Shown here piece after piece: positions 4,317-11,626 of a stretch of 11,626 bases of DNA; within the stretch, counting starts at the first letter, position 1, and each line of letters starts with the position of its first letter. The stretch covers positions 1 through 11,626 of the forward strand of contig JAEZJD010000048.1 in NCBI GenBank assembly GCA_023436425.1, in the 5' to 3' direction. This DNA is from Bacteroidota bacterium. GTDB taxonomy: Bacteria > Bacteroidota > Bacteroidia > Chitinophagales > Chitinophagaceae. A model generated the notes under the pieces. It was not told where the DNA came from. It ran no database searches and saw nothing but the letters and a program-made list of their open reading frames with translations. The position numbers were made by a program, and so were the translations under genes.

Positions 4317-5474
4317 TCATTCGGCCCAACTCATTACGTATCCCTCGTTTTCTATCTCCAGCGCCTGCTTTGTAAGCATCAATGGGTGAAAAGTGTCTAC
4401 CATAACGGCGAGTTCTTTTGTTTCTTTCGCACCAATGCTTTTTTCAACTGCACCGGGATGCGGGCCGTGCGGAATGCCGGCTGGATGCAACGTGATCATT
4501 CCGCGTGTCACATTTTTTCTGCTCATAAAATCGCCATCCACATAATACAGTACCTCGTCGCTGTCGATGTTGCTATGATTATATGGCGCCGGAATGGCTT
4601 CGGGATGATAATCGAATAGCCTTGGGCAAAAAGAGCAAACAACAAAGTTGTTGGCTTCGAACGTTTGATGCACCGGTGGCGGCTGATGAACACGTCCGGT
4701 TATCGGCTCAAAATCGTGGATAGAAAAAGCAAACGGATAACAGCAACCATCCCACCCTACAATATCAAATGGGTGCGTTCCGTAGTGGATGTTGTATTGA
4801 ATCCCTTTCTTTTTGGTTTTGATGATAAAGTCGCCGGTTTCATTAAATGTCTGCAAATTTTGCGGCGGACGAATGTCTCTTTCGCAAAATGGTGAATGCT
4901 CTAAAAGCTGTCCGTACTTACTCAAGTATCTTTTTGGAAACCGAATGGGGCTAAATGATTCAACTATGAACAGCCGGTTATTTTCTGAGTTAAAATGTAT
5001 CTGATAGATCGTCCCACGCGGAATGGCCAGGTAATCGCCATAGCTGAAAGGCAATTCTCCGTATGTTGTTTTTAGCACACCGCTACCTTCATGAATAAAA
5101 ATTAACTCGTCTGCATCGGCGTTTTTATAAAAGTATTCAGTGGTGCTTTGCTGTGGCGCAGCCAATGAAATATGGACGTCATTATTCACCAAAACAGGAG
5201 TGCGACTTTCAAGATAGTCCTTAACCGGTTTTACATTGAAACCTTCAAAGCTGCGGTGGCTCAGCATCTTTTCTTCGGCAACTTCAGGTGCAACATTTAC
5301 CGGCTTTTCGGTTTTTATTATCTGCGTGGGCGGATGCACGTGGTACAGCAGCGAGTAATCATTTGAAAACCCTTCAGTTGAAAAAAGTTGCTCCGAGTAT
5401 AAGTCACCATCAGGCTTCCGAAATTGTGTATGTCGTTTGTGCGGTATTTTTCCAAGAGAATAGTAGTAGGGCAT
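4317..5474 (-). CDS. hmgA: Homogentisate 1,2-dioxygenase
   Basis: This enzyme uses Fe(II) and O2 to open the ring of homogentisate to maleylacetoacetate (EC 1.13.11.5), a step of phenylalanine and tyrosine breakdown in the cytoplasm. The 385-residue protein has the two-part cupin layout of the family. The iron site is visible near the C-terminus: NHSNIDSDEVLYYVDG (299-314, with H300 and E307) and LHPAGIPHGPHPG (329-341, with H336). HQPPPVHQTFE (263-273) precedes them and probably supplies the active-site His. The frame is open to an ATG 12 codons further upstream, but MPYYYSLGKIPHKRHTQFRK at 5474 is the family-like start. A TAnnTTTG box at 5496-5503 would also leave the longer start outside the transcript. 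No hppD, fahA or maiA gene is adjacent. Identification is strong; exact iron-ligand assignment is from motif memory. Confidence 0.93.
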   Translation of the reverse strand: MPYYYSLGKIPHKRHTQFRKPDGDLYSEQLFSTEGFSNDYSLLYHVHPPTQIIKTEKPVNVAPEVAEEKMLSHRSFEGFNVKPVKDYLESRTPVLVNNDVHISLAAPQQSTTEYFYKNADADELIFIHEGSGVLKTTYGELPFSYGDYLAIPRGTIYQIHFNSENNRLFIVESFSPIRFPKRYLSKYGQLLEHSPFCERDIRPPQNLQTFNETGDFIIKTKKKGIQYNIHYGTHPFDIVGWDGCCYPFAFSIHDFEPITGRVHQPPPVHQTFEANNFVVCSFCPRLFDYHPEAIPAPYNHSNIDSDEVLYYVDGDFMSRKNVTRGMITLHPAGIPHGPHPGAVEKSIGAKETKELAVMVDTFHPLMLTKQALEIENEGYVMSWAE

Positions 5475-5495
5475 AACAATCGTATTCAGCAACGT

Positions 5496-5503
5496 CAAAT
5501 TTA
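5496..5503 (-). promoter_or_regulatory. Candidate -7 promoter box of hmgA
   Basis: The minus strand reads TAAATTTG, matching TAnnTTTG exactly, 21 nt before the hmgA start codon. A TTTG lies 24 nt further upstream, which is wide for a -33 element. If used, the leader would be short (about 15 nt) and hmgA would be transcribed separately from the response-regulator gene, whose stop codon is 75 nt away. Confidence 0.5.
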
Positions 5504-5578
5504 CTATCAATTTCAGTGCTGAAATGGCAAAATGCTGCTGAGAGACCGACTAGATAATGTGGTGCTTACGTGTTGTTC

Positions 5579-5956
5579 TTACACTTTGTGACCGATTAAC
5601 TCACTTATTTTAAGAAGCAAAAAATCTATGTCGAACGGTTTAGCGATGACGTCATCAGCACCGAATAATGCAGATCTGGTGAGGCTTATATCAAAGCCGC
5701 TCATGATGAACACTTTTGTGTTTGGCAGATATTGATTGTGTTTTACTTTCCAACAAAGTTTACGTCCATCTTCACCGTTGATGTTTACGTCTACCAAAAC
5801 CAGATGCGGAGGAAAATACTCGAGGATTTCTTCCGCTTCGGATATGCTTGCCGCTGTTTCAACAATAAACTCCTTTTGAACCAGCCGCCGCTCAAGGAGC
5901 ATGAGGAGATCCAAATCATCGTCCACAATAAGAATACAAAAGTTGTTTTCTTTCAC
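5579..5956 (-). CDS. Single-domain response regulator (CheY-like receiver)
   Basis: The 125-residue protein is one complete receiver domain and nothing else. The acidic pocket D12-D13-D14 (ILIVDDDLDLL), the phosphoacceptor D56 (HLVLVDVNINGEDG), the switch Ser S86 (VFIMSG) and the lysine K106 (VIAKPFD) are all in place, so it should be phosphorylated by a histidine kinase. It has no DNA-binding or enzymatic output domain, so it must act through a partner protein or in a phosphorelay. No kinase gene is adjacent. The start is GTG at 5954-5956 (MKENNFCILIVDDD); no ATG lies upstream in a reasonable place. A candidate promoter at 6042-6069 suggests its own transcript with a leader of about 80 nt. 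The gene downstream is hmgA, 104 nt away. Function beyond signalling cannot be told. Confidence 0.9.
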   Translation of the reverse strand: MKENNFCILIVDDDLDLLMLLERRLVQKEFIVETAASISEAEEILEYFPPHLVLVDVNINGEDGRKLCWKVKHNQYLPNTKVFIMSGFDISLTRSALFGADDVIAKPFDIDFLLLKISELIGHKV

Positions 5957-6041
5957 TGTTGAAGTTCTAAATTTCTAATAGTATGGTTTAAAGGAATGCC
6001 GGCAAGCAGTTCAGAGGAATGGAGCTTATCTGACGAATTAT

Positions 6042-6069
6042 CAAAACTAGAACAGAACGAATATGCAAA
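6042..6069 (-). promoter_or_regulatory. Candidate promoter of the response-regulator gene
   Basis: On the minus strand TAGTTTTG (6049 down to 6042) matches the -7 consensus TAnnTTTG. Sixteen nt upstream is TTTG (6069-6066), and a TTG lies 20 nt upstream, either of which could be the -33 element. The box lies between the plug-protein gene and the receiver gene, about 85 nt before the GTG start. Confidence 0.5.
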
Positions 6070-6093
6070 CAAGAGGATTTCTACCTTTTCTTG

Positions 6094-7389
6094 CTACAAA
6101 CCCGCCCGCTGAAAAATTGAATTAAGACTGGTAAACCCTATTACTTCGTCCGCACGGGCACCAAATGGACGGTAATAAACAAGTATTATATAATTGTTTT
6201 CCGTACTCCAATAATTGCCTTCTGTTTGGCTAAAGTCGATAGGGCCACTCGCATTTACAGGTTTTGTCGCATACAAATAATTATAAAAACCCTGTTTTAA
6301 AAACAAAGTTTTTTCATACGTTCCTGTTGCCTCATTAAAATTCATTCGGCCCGAAGTGTCGGCAGCATAATTCGTCAATTCCCCAAAGATGTACACATCG
6401 CTGCCTTCAATCGGCCGTTTTCCCTGTGGAGTAAATGTAAATCGAACAAATGCGTAATCTCCCTGCCAAAATGGATTTAAGCCTTCGAGGGTTTCAACTG
6501 TATAGCTTCCGTTCATATCGCGATAATAGATGTATCCTTCGCCGCCGCGGTTTGCTTCGGGTTTCACGTACACATTTACGGAGTCTGCCCTGTTTTCCAG
6601 ACGCAGCATTCTGTCGCTCATTAATCTTAGGCTGCGCATGTCCAGCCACCGAAACTCTTTTCCTGCTAGCATTCCTGTAATTCCTTCATCGCTGTACTCG
6701 TAGTAATTGCCCCGGTAAATTGTAGGACGTTCAAGAAAAAGTGATGTCTGCCAATTATTATTTTGGAGCACGGCCACTTTAATGTCATTTGGACTTAAGG
6801 CGCGGACGCGATTATCCGTTTGCACAAAAATCTGAAGCTTCTGTCCCGTTCTGAACAGTGATGCGTTGTAAGGCTGTTGCACCTGTGCGGCAACTTTGGA
6901 TTGATTATTTACGACTATAAACCTTTTTGTGAACACAACCTTTGACGTATCGTTATCTAAAAAGACTTTCAACAAATAATTTCCCGACTTGGTCGGGTAG
7001 CAATTTTTGTCAGGCAGCAATGCTTCGTAATGAACGTAATGTGTGGTGGACAACGAAGAATTTCTGTAGGTTGTTATTCTGTTGTTTTGAAAACCTTGTA
7101 TGTATTCGAACGGACGGAGCAGCGTCGGCGACCAATCAGCATTGCGCAATTCGTAGGTGTAGTAATAATTTTTTATTCGTGTGTCCAGGTCATCAAAATC
7201 CAACTGCAGCACATCACCGCTAAGCAGTGTTATAACAGGAAAAGATGTCTGGTCTGCACCGCGGTACAATTTTATGGACCGAATGTTATCATTATACACG
7301 GAGGTTTGCGCAGATGCAGCAACAGAGCTGAATAGAAAAACCGTCACAATGAATAATTTGTATGTATTTAAAATCAACCGATGTTGCAC
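6094..7389 (-). CDS. Type IX secretion plug-type protein (DUF5103 family), secreted
   Basis: The mature part matches the DUF5103 family, one member of which was found as the Plug subunit closing the SprA translocon of the type IX secretion system. Family marks are KLYRGADQTSFPVITLLSGD near the start, then YELRNADWSP, EYIQGFQNNRITTYRNSS, STTHYVHYEALLP and SGNYLLKVFLDND in the N-terminal beta-sandwich. A C-terminal part follows with FGELTNYAADTSGRMNFNEA and LFLKQGFYNYLY. The frame extends to an ATG at 7509, but that start would put about 50 residues before the signal peptide and overlap the divergent gene. GTG at 7387-7389 gives MQHRLILNTYKLFIVTVFLF, a classic signal peptide cleaved after SSVAASA (residue 27), and 431 residues. 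TTG at 7377 is a second option. A periplasmic or outer-membrane location is expected. No other T9SS gene is in the window. Confidence 0.85.
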   Translation of the reverse strand: MQHRLILNTYKLFIVTVFLFSSVAASAQTSVYNDNIRSIKLYRGADQTSFPVITLLSGDVLQLDFDDLDTRIKNYYYTYELRNADWSPTLLRPFEYIQGFQNNRITTYRNSSLSTTHYVHYEALLPDKNCYPTKSGNYLLKVFLDNDTSKVVFTKRFIVVNNQSKVAAQVQQPYNASLFRTGQKLQIFVQTDNRVRALSPNDIKVAVLQNNNWQTSLFLERPTIYRGNYYEYSDEGITGMLAGKEFRWLDMRSLRLMSDRMLRLENRADSVNVYVKPEANRGGEGYIYYRDMNGSYTVETLEGLNPFWQGDYAFVRFTFTPQGKRPIEGSDVYIFGELTNYAADTSGRMNFNEATGTYEKTLFLKQGFYNYLYATKPVNASGPIDFSQTEGNYWSTENNYIILVYYRPFGARADEVIGFTSLNSIFQRAGL

Positions 7390-7468
7390 GCTGTATCTAT
7401 TTTTGGTAAACAATAAACGTAGCCAATAGTTATTTGGTATTCGCCTACGGAGGCAATAATTTTTTACT

Positions 7469-8707
7469 TTGAACATTTCATCTTTCATAGCCCGACGTAT
7501 TGCTTTCAATCAGCAAAAATCGTTCTCACGATTTATCATCAGGCTGTCGATAATTGCCACTGTTATCTCTGTAGCGGTAATGATCATCACGCTTTCGTTT
7601 GTAAACGGCTTTCAGGAAACAGTGAGCCAAAAGGTTTTTAGTTTTTGGGGACACGTCCGTATTGAGTACCGCCAGCCACAAAAAGCGGCCATAGCTGAAG
7701 AAGAACCCATCGGACAAAACGATTCACTTATTGAAAACATAAAGAAACTTCCCCACATCAGATCCGTTCATCCGTTTGCCACCAAATACGCCATACTCAA
7801 AACAGCAGATGAAATGGAAGGTGTGCTGTTAAAGGGTTTGGATTCCTCGTACGATTTTGCACACTTTAAGCCTTTTGTCCAACAGGGCGGCAGGTGGATT
7901 CGGTTTAACGATACGACTTATTCCCGTGAAATAATTATTTCAACAAATACGGCAAAAACGCTTGGGTTAAAACTGGGCGATCGGGTGCTGATATATTTTA
8001 TTAGAGAAGATGGAACGATGCGCCCTGACAAGTTAACCATCGTCGGTTTGTATAAAACGAGCATTGATGAATACGATAAAACTTTTGCAATTGGCGATCT
8101 AAAGCTAATTAGAAGGTTAAATGGCTGGGAGCAGGATCAGATCGGCGGTTACGAAATTTTTCTGGACGGTTATAAGAAAATGAATGAGGTGAGTGAACAA
8201 ATCCGGTATGTTCACGACTTTCCGGCGGCGTGGGAAGCAAGAACATCAAAAGAGCTGTATCCGCACATTTTCGACTGGCTGGACGTTCAAGACACCAATC
8301 AAAATATTCTGATCACGATAATGATCATTATTGCCATCATCAATTTGATAACGTGCCTGATCATCCTTGTTTTGGAAAGATTACAGATGATCGGCGTTTT
8401 GAAAGCGATTGGTGCATCTAATTGGACGGTGCAAAAAATATTTTTACACCATTCTGCCATAATCACATTTGCTGGTGTAATCATAGGCACTGCTGTTGCC
8501 TTGCTTCTGTTGTTTATTCAAATGCAAACAGGCTTTATTCGCCTGCAGGAAGAAGCCTACTACATGCAAACTGCAGAAGTGAAGGTGATTTGGTGGCAAG
8601 TTGTTGCGGTTTGTGTAGGAACGATGGTTGTTTCTTTTCTTGTGCTACTCATTCCGTCTCTCATCGTAAGAAAAATTCAACCTATAAAAGCCATTCACTT
8701 TAAATGA
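7469..8707 (+). CDS. ABC transporter permease of the LolC/LolE (FtsX/MacB) family
   Basis: The 412-residue protein has the four-helix layout of lipoprotein-releasing permeases: TM1 about 23-45, a large periplasmic domain 46-277, then TM2 (278-302), TM3 (327-351) and TM4 (375-399). The start NISSFIARRIAF and the segment EGVLLKGLDSSYDF are typical of LolC/E. VLERLQMIGVLKAIGAS (301-317) is the FtsX-domain coupling segment that meets the ATPase, and the tail IQPIKAIHFK is also typical. Its partner would be a LolD-type ATPase, not present here. It probably moves lipoproteins from the inner membrane toward the outer membrane. The start must be TTG at 7469: an in-frame TAA lies at 7457-7459 and no ATG or GTG comes between. 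A GGAGG at 7449-7453 is 15 nt away, farther than usual. It converges on the methyltransferase gene with 8 nt overlap. Confidence 0.9.
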   Translation: MNISSFIARRIAFNQQKSFSRFIIRLSIIATVISVAVMIITLSFVNGFQETVSQKVFSFWGHVRIEYRQPQKAAIAEEEPIGQNDSLIENIKKLPHIRSVHPFATKYAILKTADEMEGVLLKGLDSSYDFAHFKPFVQQGGRWIRFNDTTYSREIIISTNTAKTLGLKLGDRVLIYFIREDGTMRPDKLTIVGLYKTSIDEYDKTFAIGDLKLIRRLNGWEQDQIGGYEIFLDGYKKMNEVSEQIRYVHDFPAAWEARTSKELYPHIFDWLDVQDTNQNILITIMIIIAIINLITCLIILVLERLQMIGVLKAIGASNWTVQKIFLHHSAIITFAGVIIGTAVALLLLFIQMQTGFIRLQEEAYYMQTAEVKVIWWQVVAVCVGTMVVSFLVLLIPSLIVRKIQPIKAIHFK

Positions 8708-9416
8708 GGTGAGAAAGAATTATTCCCGTTGCTACAGCAGCGTTAAGTGATTCTGCCGCTCCTTTTTTCGAAATTGTTATTTGTTCATCAGCAATAGAAA
8801 TCAACTCCTCCCCAATTCCTCTTGATTCATTTCCGATGATGAGAATTCCTGGCGAAAATGGATGGAATTCTTCTAATGGCGTGCCGTTAAGCGTTGCGGC
8901 TACTTTTTTCATCTTTTGTTGTTTGATCCACCTCTGACCGACGTCATAAAACACATTCACCCGTGCAATGCTCGCCATTGTGGCCTGCACAACCTTCGGA
9001 TTGTACAAGTCAGCACAGCCCTCTGTACACACGACATCGGTTACACCAAACCAATCTGCAATGCGGACGATCGTACCAAAGTTGCCGGGATCCTGAATGG
9101 TATCGAGATACAACACGATTCCGGATGACTCGGGCTGTTTCGATGGAAACTGCTTGACTAATGCAACCACCTGGTTGGGTGTTTTCAAGAACGACAATCT
9201 TTCTATGTCTGATTGAGACACAACTTCAACTTTACTGTTTTCACCATGTGCAACTGCCCATTCATCAATGGCATATATTTTCTCAACTGCCGTTGGTGCA
9301 ATTGAAAGCAATTCAGACACAACCTTCGGACCTTCGGCCACGAACAACCCCGCTTCTTCTCTTGATTTTTTGTGGCCTAAACTTTGAATATCTTTGAAAA
9401 CGTTTTTATTGAGCAT
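8700..9416 (-). CDS. SpoU/TrmH-family RNA 2'-O-ribose methyltransferase
   Basis: This enzyme is predicted to transfer a methyl group from S-adenosylmethionine to a ribose 2'-OH in rRNA or tRNA. The 238-residue protein has an N-terminal substrate-binding domain (about 1-95, with EEAGLFVAEGPKVVSELL at 20-37) and a SPOUT knot domain. All three knot motifs are intact: LDTIQDPGNFGTIVRIADWF (104-123, with N112 and R118), ILIIGNESRGIGEELI (191-206) and AESLNAAVATGIILSHL (221-237). The layout suits the 23S rRNA RlmB-like or TsnR-like branch, but the target cannot be fixed. The ATG at 9414-9416 has a clear Shine-Dalgarno AAAGGAG (9428-9422) 5 nt upstream, which is uncommon in this phylum. Its stop overlaps the end of the convergent permease gene, and it is divergent from the tamL-like gene with 15 nt between start codons. 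Confidence 0.93.
   Translation of the reverse strand: MLNKNVFKDIQSLGHKKSREEAGLFVAEGPKVVSELLSIAPTAVEKIYAIDEWAVAHGENSKVEVVSQSDIERLSFLKTPNQVVALVKQFPSKQPESSGIVLYLDTIQDPGNFGTIVRIADWFGVTDVVCTEGCADLYNPKVVQATMASIARVNVFYDVGQRWIKQQKMKKVAATLNGTPLEEFHPFSPGILIIGNESRGIGEELISIADEQITISKKGAAESLNAAVATGIILSHLI
9369..9396 (+). promoter_or_regulatory. Candidate promoter of the tamL-like gene, inside the methyltransferase 5' end
   Basis: On the plus strand TTTG (9369-9372) and TATCTTTG (9389-9396) are 16 nt apart, fitting the -33 and -7 elements TTTG and TAnnTTTG. The pair lies inside the first 16 codons of the oppositely oriented methyltransferase gene, because the intergenic gap is too short for a promoter. The leader to the ATG at 9432 would be about 29 nt. 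The overlap with a conserved coding stretch means chance remains possible. Confidence 0.5.
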
Positions 9417-9421
9417 AGATT

Positions 9422-9428
9422 CTCCTTT
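9422..9428 (-). promoter_or_regulatory. Shine-Dalgarno sequence of the methyltransferase gene
   Basis: The minus strand reads AAAGGAG, with 5 nt between GGAG and the ATG at 9416, which supports that start codon. Most other genes here have A/T-rich leaders without such a site. Confidence 0.65.
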
Positions 9429-9431
9429 AAC

Positions 9432-11626
9432 ATGATGTTTTTGCCCGAGGGAAATTTTTTCAGATCGTCCGGATTTTTCGCATTATTTATTTCCATCCTT
9501 TTTTTTTCATGTACAACGGTAAAAAATTTTCCCGCTGGCAAACCGTACGTTTACGAAACCAATATTGAAGTTGAAGGTAGTCTCCCGGCAGGTGAAAAAA
9601 AAGACTTGGCGCTGCAATTGGTGCAACAACTTCACGACAGCATTCAGGTTCGTTCCGTTAGGAAATTTTTTGGGATACGCAAAGGACTGCCGCGGTTTTT
9701 CTTTGAAGAGATAGTTAATCCACCTGTATTTGACAGTATCAATGCAGGTCATTCCGTGGCGTTTATGGAAGCCCTGTTGCACTCACTGGGATATTTTCGT
9801 GACACCGTAAGTTTTACTGTTGATATTGATACGGTATCCGCAACTGAGCTACCGACAACCGTTAACTTTTTTGTTGATCCCGGAATAGTTACACGTCTCG
9901 ATTCAATAAGCTATAATCTTATCGGCGATACGGTGGAGTCTAATTCGCAATTCAGAAAAGAATTAGATACAATGCAACAAATCACCTTGAATTCGCTGAA
10001 TGAATCAGTGATAAAAAAAGCTGATCCTTTTTCTAAATATGCATTGTCTGCCGAACGGGACAGGCTCGCAGATGTTTACCGCGACCACGGCTATTTGCGA
10101 TATTCTCAGGAAGAAATGCTCGTACTATGGGATACTGTTGGACTCGCGTTAATCCGGCCAACGCTTGATCCCATTGAACAGGCACGCCAGCTGGAGGAAT
10201 TGCGCCGACGACGAGAGAACCCCACCGCTGATGTTGAATTCCGACTTAGGACAAACCCGGATTCTACACGCATCACACGTTATTACATCGGCAACATAAC
10301 CGTGTATCCCGACATCGGGACCGACACCAGTGCTGCCGTAAGAAATGTTGTTCAAATTGGAGATTACAAATTTGTCTCTTACCAGGATCTGTTTAAGCCT
10401 AACAAACTCACGGATTATATTTTTCTGAAACATGGCGATTTATATCGGCAAAGCCTTCACCTGAAGACGCAAAATAAATTCAGCGGCTTGGGTGCGTGGC
10501 GGTTAGTGGATGTAATTCCTACGCCGCGGGCAGGAGAAGACACTGTTGATTTTGATATTCGCATGACCCCAGCGAAAAAATATGCATTTAATATCAACCT
10601 GGAAGGCAGCCGCAACCAGGGCAATCTTTCACTTGCAGAGGGTAACCTTATTGGTGTGGGAATAAATGTAGGATTACAAAACAGAAATTTTGCGAGGGCG
10701 GCAAACTTGGCGACGACAAACTTCAGGTATGGCGCAGAACTAAATGCAACTACCGGAGCCAATCTTGTGCAAACACAACAAATTTCTTTGAGCAACACCA
10801 TTCAATTCCCACGCATGGTGCCGCATATCCGCGGATTCTTCGATCCGGAAAGGGACAATGAAGTGAGAAGTATTTTTTCTCTCAACCTCGCAAGCACCGA
10901 TCGAAGAACGTATTACAATCTTAGCACTTTCAACACATCGTGGGCTGTAGAAAAAAGCTGGCGAAATAAATTATTAGGAGTTCGGCTTCCGAATATCGAA
11001 TACAATTATCTGATTGTACGTGATTCACTGGCTGAGTTGATGCGAAGAAATGTTTCTTACAGGTACATTTTCAATACCGGTTTTATCATTTCATCTCTGT
11101 TGAATTACAGTATAGCTGGCGGGCACGATAACATTACTAATGTTGTGAGCACCGCCCTGGAAGTGCCGCTGCTTCCATTTGCCTTGCGGTCAGATTTTTA
11201 CAGGTTTACAAAACTGGATGCAGAATTCAGACAGACGCATAAAATCAGGCGTTCTGCATTTGCATGGAGATTCTTCAGCGGTGTCGGCGTAGGAATGCCG
11301 TTCAATTCCACCGACGTAATTAACAAGTATCTTCCTTTCTTTAGAGCGTATTATGCGGGTGGACCCAACAGCATGCGGGCATGGGGGATCCGAAAGTTGG
11401 GCCCCGGATCAACGCTGCGATCATTCAACCGCACGGATGCTCCTGACCGTTTTGGCGATATGCGCCTGGAGGCTAACGCAGAGTACCGCTTTTACGTGGC
11501 TACTTACAGCGGCATCATCATCAACAGCGCTGTGTTTACTGATATTGGCAACATTTGGTTTCTAAGAGAAAATCCCGACTTTCCTGATGGCGAATTTCGG
11601 CTGAGCAAGCTGGGAAGGGATATTGC
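9432..11626 (+). CDS. tamL: TamL-type outer membrane assembly lipoprotein (BamA/TamA family), C-terminus cut by window edge
   Basis: The frame is open for 731 codons to the right edge. The start MMFLPEGNFFRSSGFFALFI runs into a lipoprotein-type signal ending SILFFSC, with Cys27 as the likely lipidated residue; Phe rather than Leu at -3 makes the lipobox imperfect. The following TTVKNFPAGKPYVYETNIEV begins the POTRA-containing periplasmic part (about 35-380). The beta-barrel half starts near KKYAFNINLEGSRNQGN and holds the Omp85 loop-6 motif GGPNSMRAW (643-651), with LGPGS and later FTDIGNIWF. A lipidated TamA is TamL, the Bacteroidota form that works with TamB in outer membrane protein assembly. 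The last strands, perhaps about 100 residues, lie beyond the edge, and tamB would be expected next. ATG 9432 or 9435 are equivalent. An ordinary BamA is a less likely reading, because of the lipobox. Confidence 0.87.
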   Translation, partial: MMFLPEGNFFRSSGFFALFISILFFSCTTVKNFPAGKPYVYETNIEVEGSLPAGEKKDLALQLVQQLHDSIQVRSVRKFFGIRKGLPRFFFEEIVNPPVFDSINAGHSVAFMEALLHSLGYFRDTVSFTVDIDTVSATELPTTVNFFVDPGIVTRLDSISYNLIGDTVESNSQFRKELDTMQQITLNSLNESVIKKADPFSKYALSAERDRLADVYRDHGYLRYSQEEMLVLWDTVGLALIRPTLDPIEQARQLEELRRRRENPTADVEFRLRTNPDSTRITRYYIGNITVYPDIGTDTSAAVRNVVQIGDYKFVSYQDLFKPNKLTDYIFLKHGDLYRQSLHLKTQNKFSGLGAWRLVDVIPTPRAGEDTVDFDIRMTPAKKYAFNINLEGSRNQGNLSLAEGNLIGVGINVGLQNRNFARAANLATTNFRYGAELNATTGANLVQTQQISLSNTIQFPRMVPHIRGFFDPERDNEVRSIFSLNLASTDRRTYYNLSTFNTSWAVEKSWRNKLLGVRLPNIEYNYLIVRDSLAELMRRNVSYRYIFNTGFIISSLLNYSIAGGHDNITNVVSTALEVPLLPFALRSDFYRFTKLDAEFRQTHKIRRSAFAWRFFSGVGVGMPFNSTDVINKYLPFFRAYYAGGPNSMRAWGIRKLGPGSTLRSFNRTDAPDRFGDMRLEANAEYRFYVATYSGIIINSAVFTDIGNIWFLRENPDFPDGEFRLSKLGRDI

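Noticed and set aside
5475..5510. Twelve extra N-terminal codons of hmgA
   Set aside because: They overlap the candidate promoter box and do not resemble the family start; the ATG at 5474 is preferred.
7464..7471. TTACTTTG as a -7 box for the permease gene
   Set aside because: It has one mismatch to TAnnTTTG, lacks a -33 element at a suitable distance, and overlaps the only possible start codon, so transcription from it would lose the start.
10149..10801. Two minus-strand frames of about 100 codons inside the tamL-like gene
   Set aside because: The plus-strand frame is continuous from 9432 to the edge with clear POTRA and barrel features, so these are antisense shadows.
1..11626. A CRISPR array, defence island, prophage or new multi-gene system
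   Set aside because: No spaced direct repeats of CRISPR type, no integrase or transposase, and nearly every gene belongs to a known core family. The repeats seen are short spacer elements.

Overview
The window looks like chromosomal core sequence from a member of the Bacteroidota, most likely close to the Chitinophagaceae. The evidence is the form of the ribosomal proteins (a bL36 with a single Cys, a Cys-free uS4, a 72-residue IF-1), a type IX secretion plug protein (DUF5103), a lipoprotein form of TamA (TamL), the rarity of Shine-Dalgarno sequences, and several matches to the Bacteroidota -7 promoter box TAnnTTTG upstream of genes. I cannot name a species from the sequence alone.

Layout. 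Positions 1-3650 (all minus strand) hold the distal part of the ribosomal alpha-type operon, transcribed infA > rpmJ > rpsM > rpsK > rpsD > rpoA > rplQ (rplQ runs off the left edge). A good -7 box at 3724-3731 sits upstream of infA, so infA appears to lead this unit; secY and map, which usually precede infA in this phylum, are not upstream of it. The spacers between these highly expressed genes are long for a ribosomal operon (33-196 nt) and several contain small repeats: tandem heptads of differing sequence in four spacers, a 45-nt palindromic element touching the rpsM stop codon, and GC-rich palindromes after rpoA.

Positions 3810-7389 hold four more minus-strand genes: a small conserved protein without known function, homogentisate 1,2-dioxygenase (hmgA, tyrosine and phenylalanine breakdown), a stand-alone CheY-like receiver, and the secreted T9SS plug-type protein. 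Candidate promoters suggest that hmgA and the receiver gene are transcribed separately.

Positions 7469-11626 hold a plus-strand LolC/LolE/FtsX-type permease starting at TTG, a convergent minus-strand SpoU/TrmH-family RNA 2'-O-methyltransferase whose stop overlaps it by 8 nt, and, divergent from the methyltransferase with only 15 nt between start codons, a plus-strand TamL-type outer membrane assembly protein that runs off the right edge. The plug, Lol permease and TamL genes all concern the outer envelope, but they face different ways and nothing shows that they form one system.

No gene-free stretch exceeds 200 nt. No tRNA, rRNA, CRISPR array, insertion sequence or phage gene was seen. The region is mostly ordinary core genome; the most unusual signal is the population of short repeats inside the ribosomal operon spacers, not a new multi-gene system.
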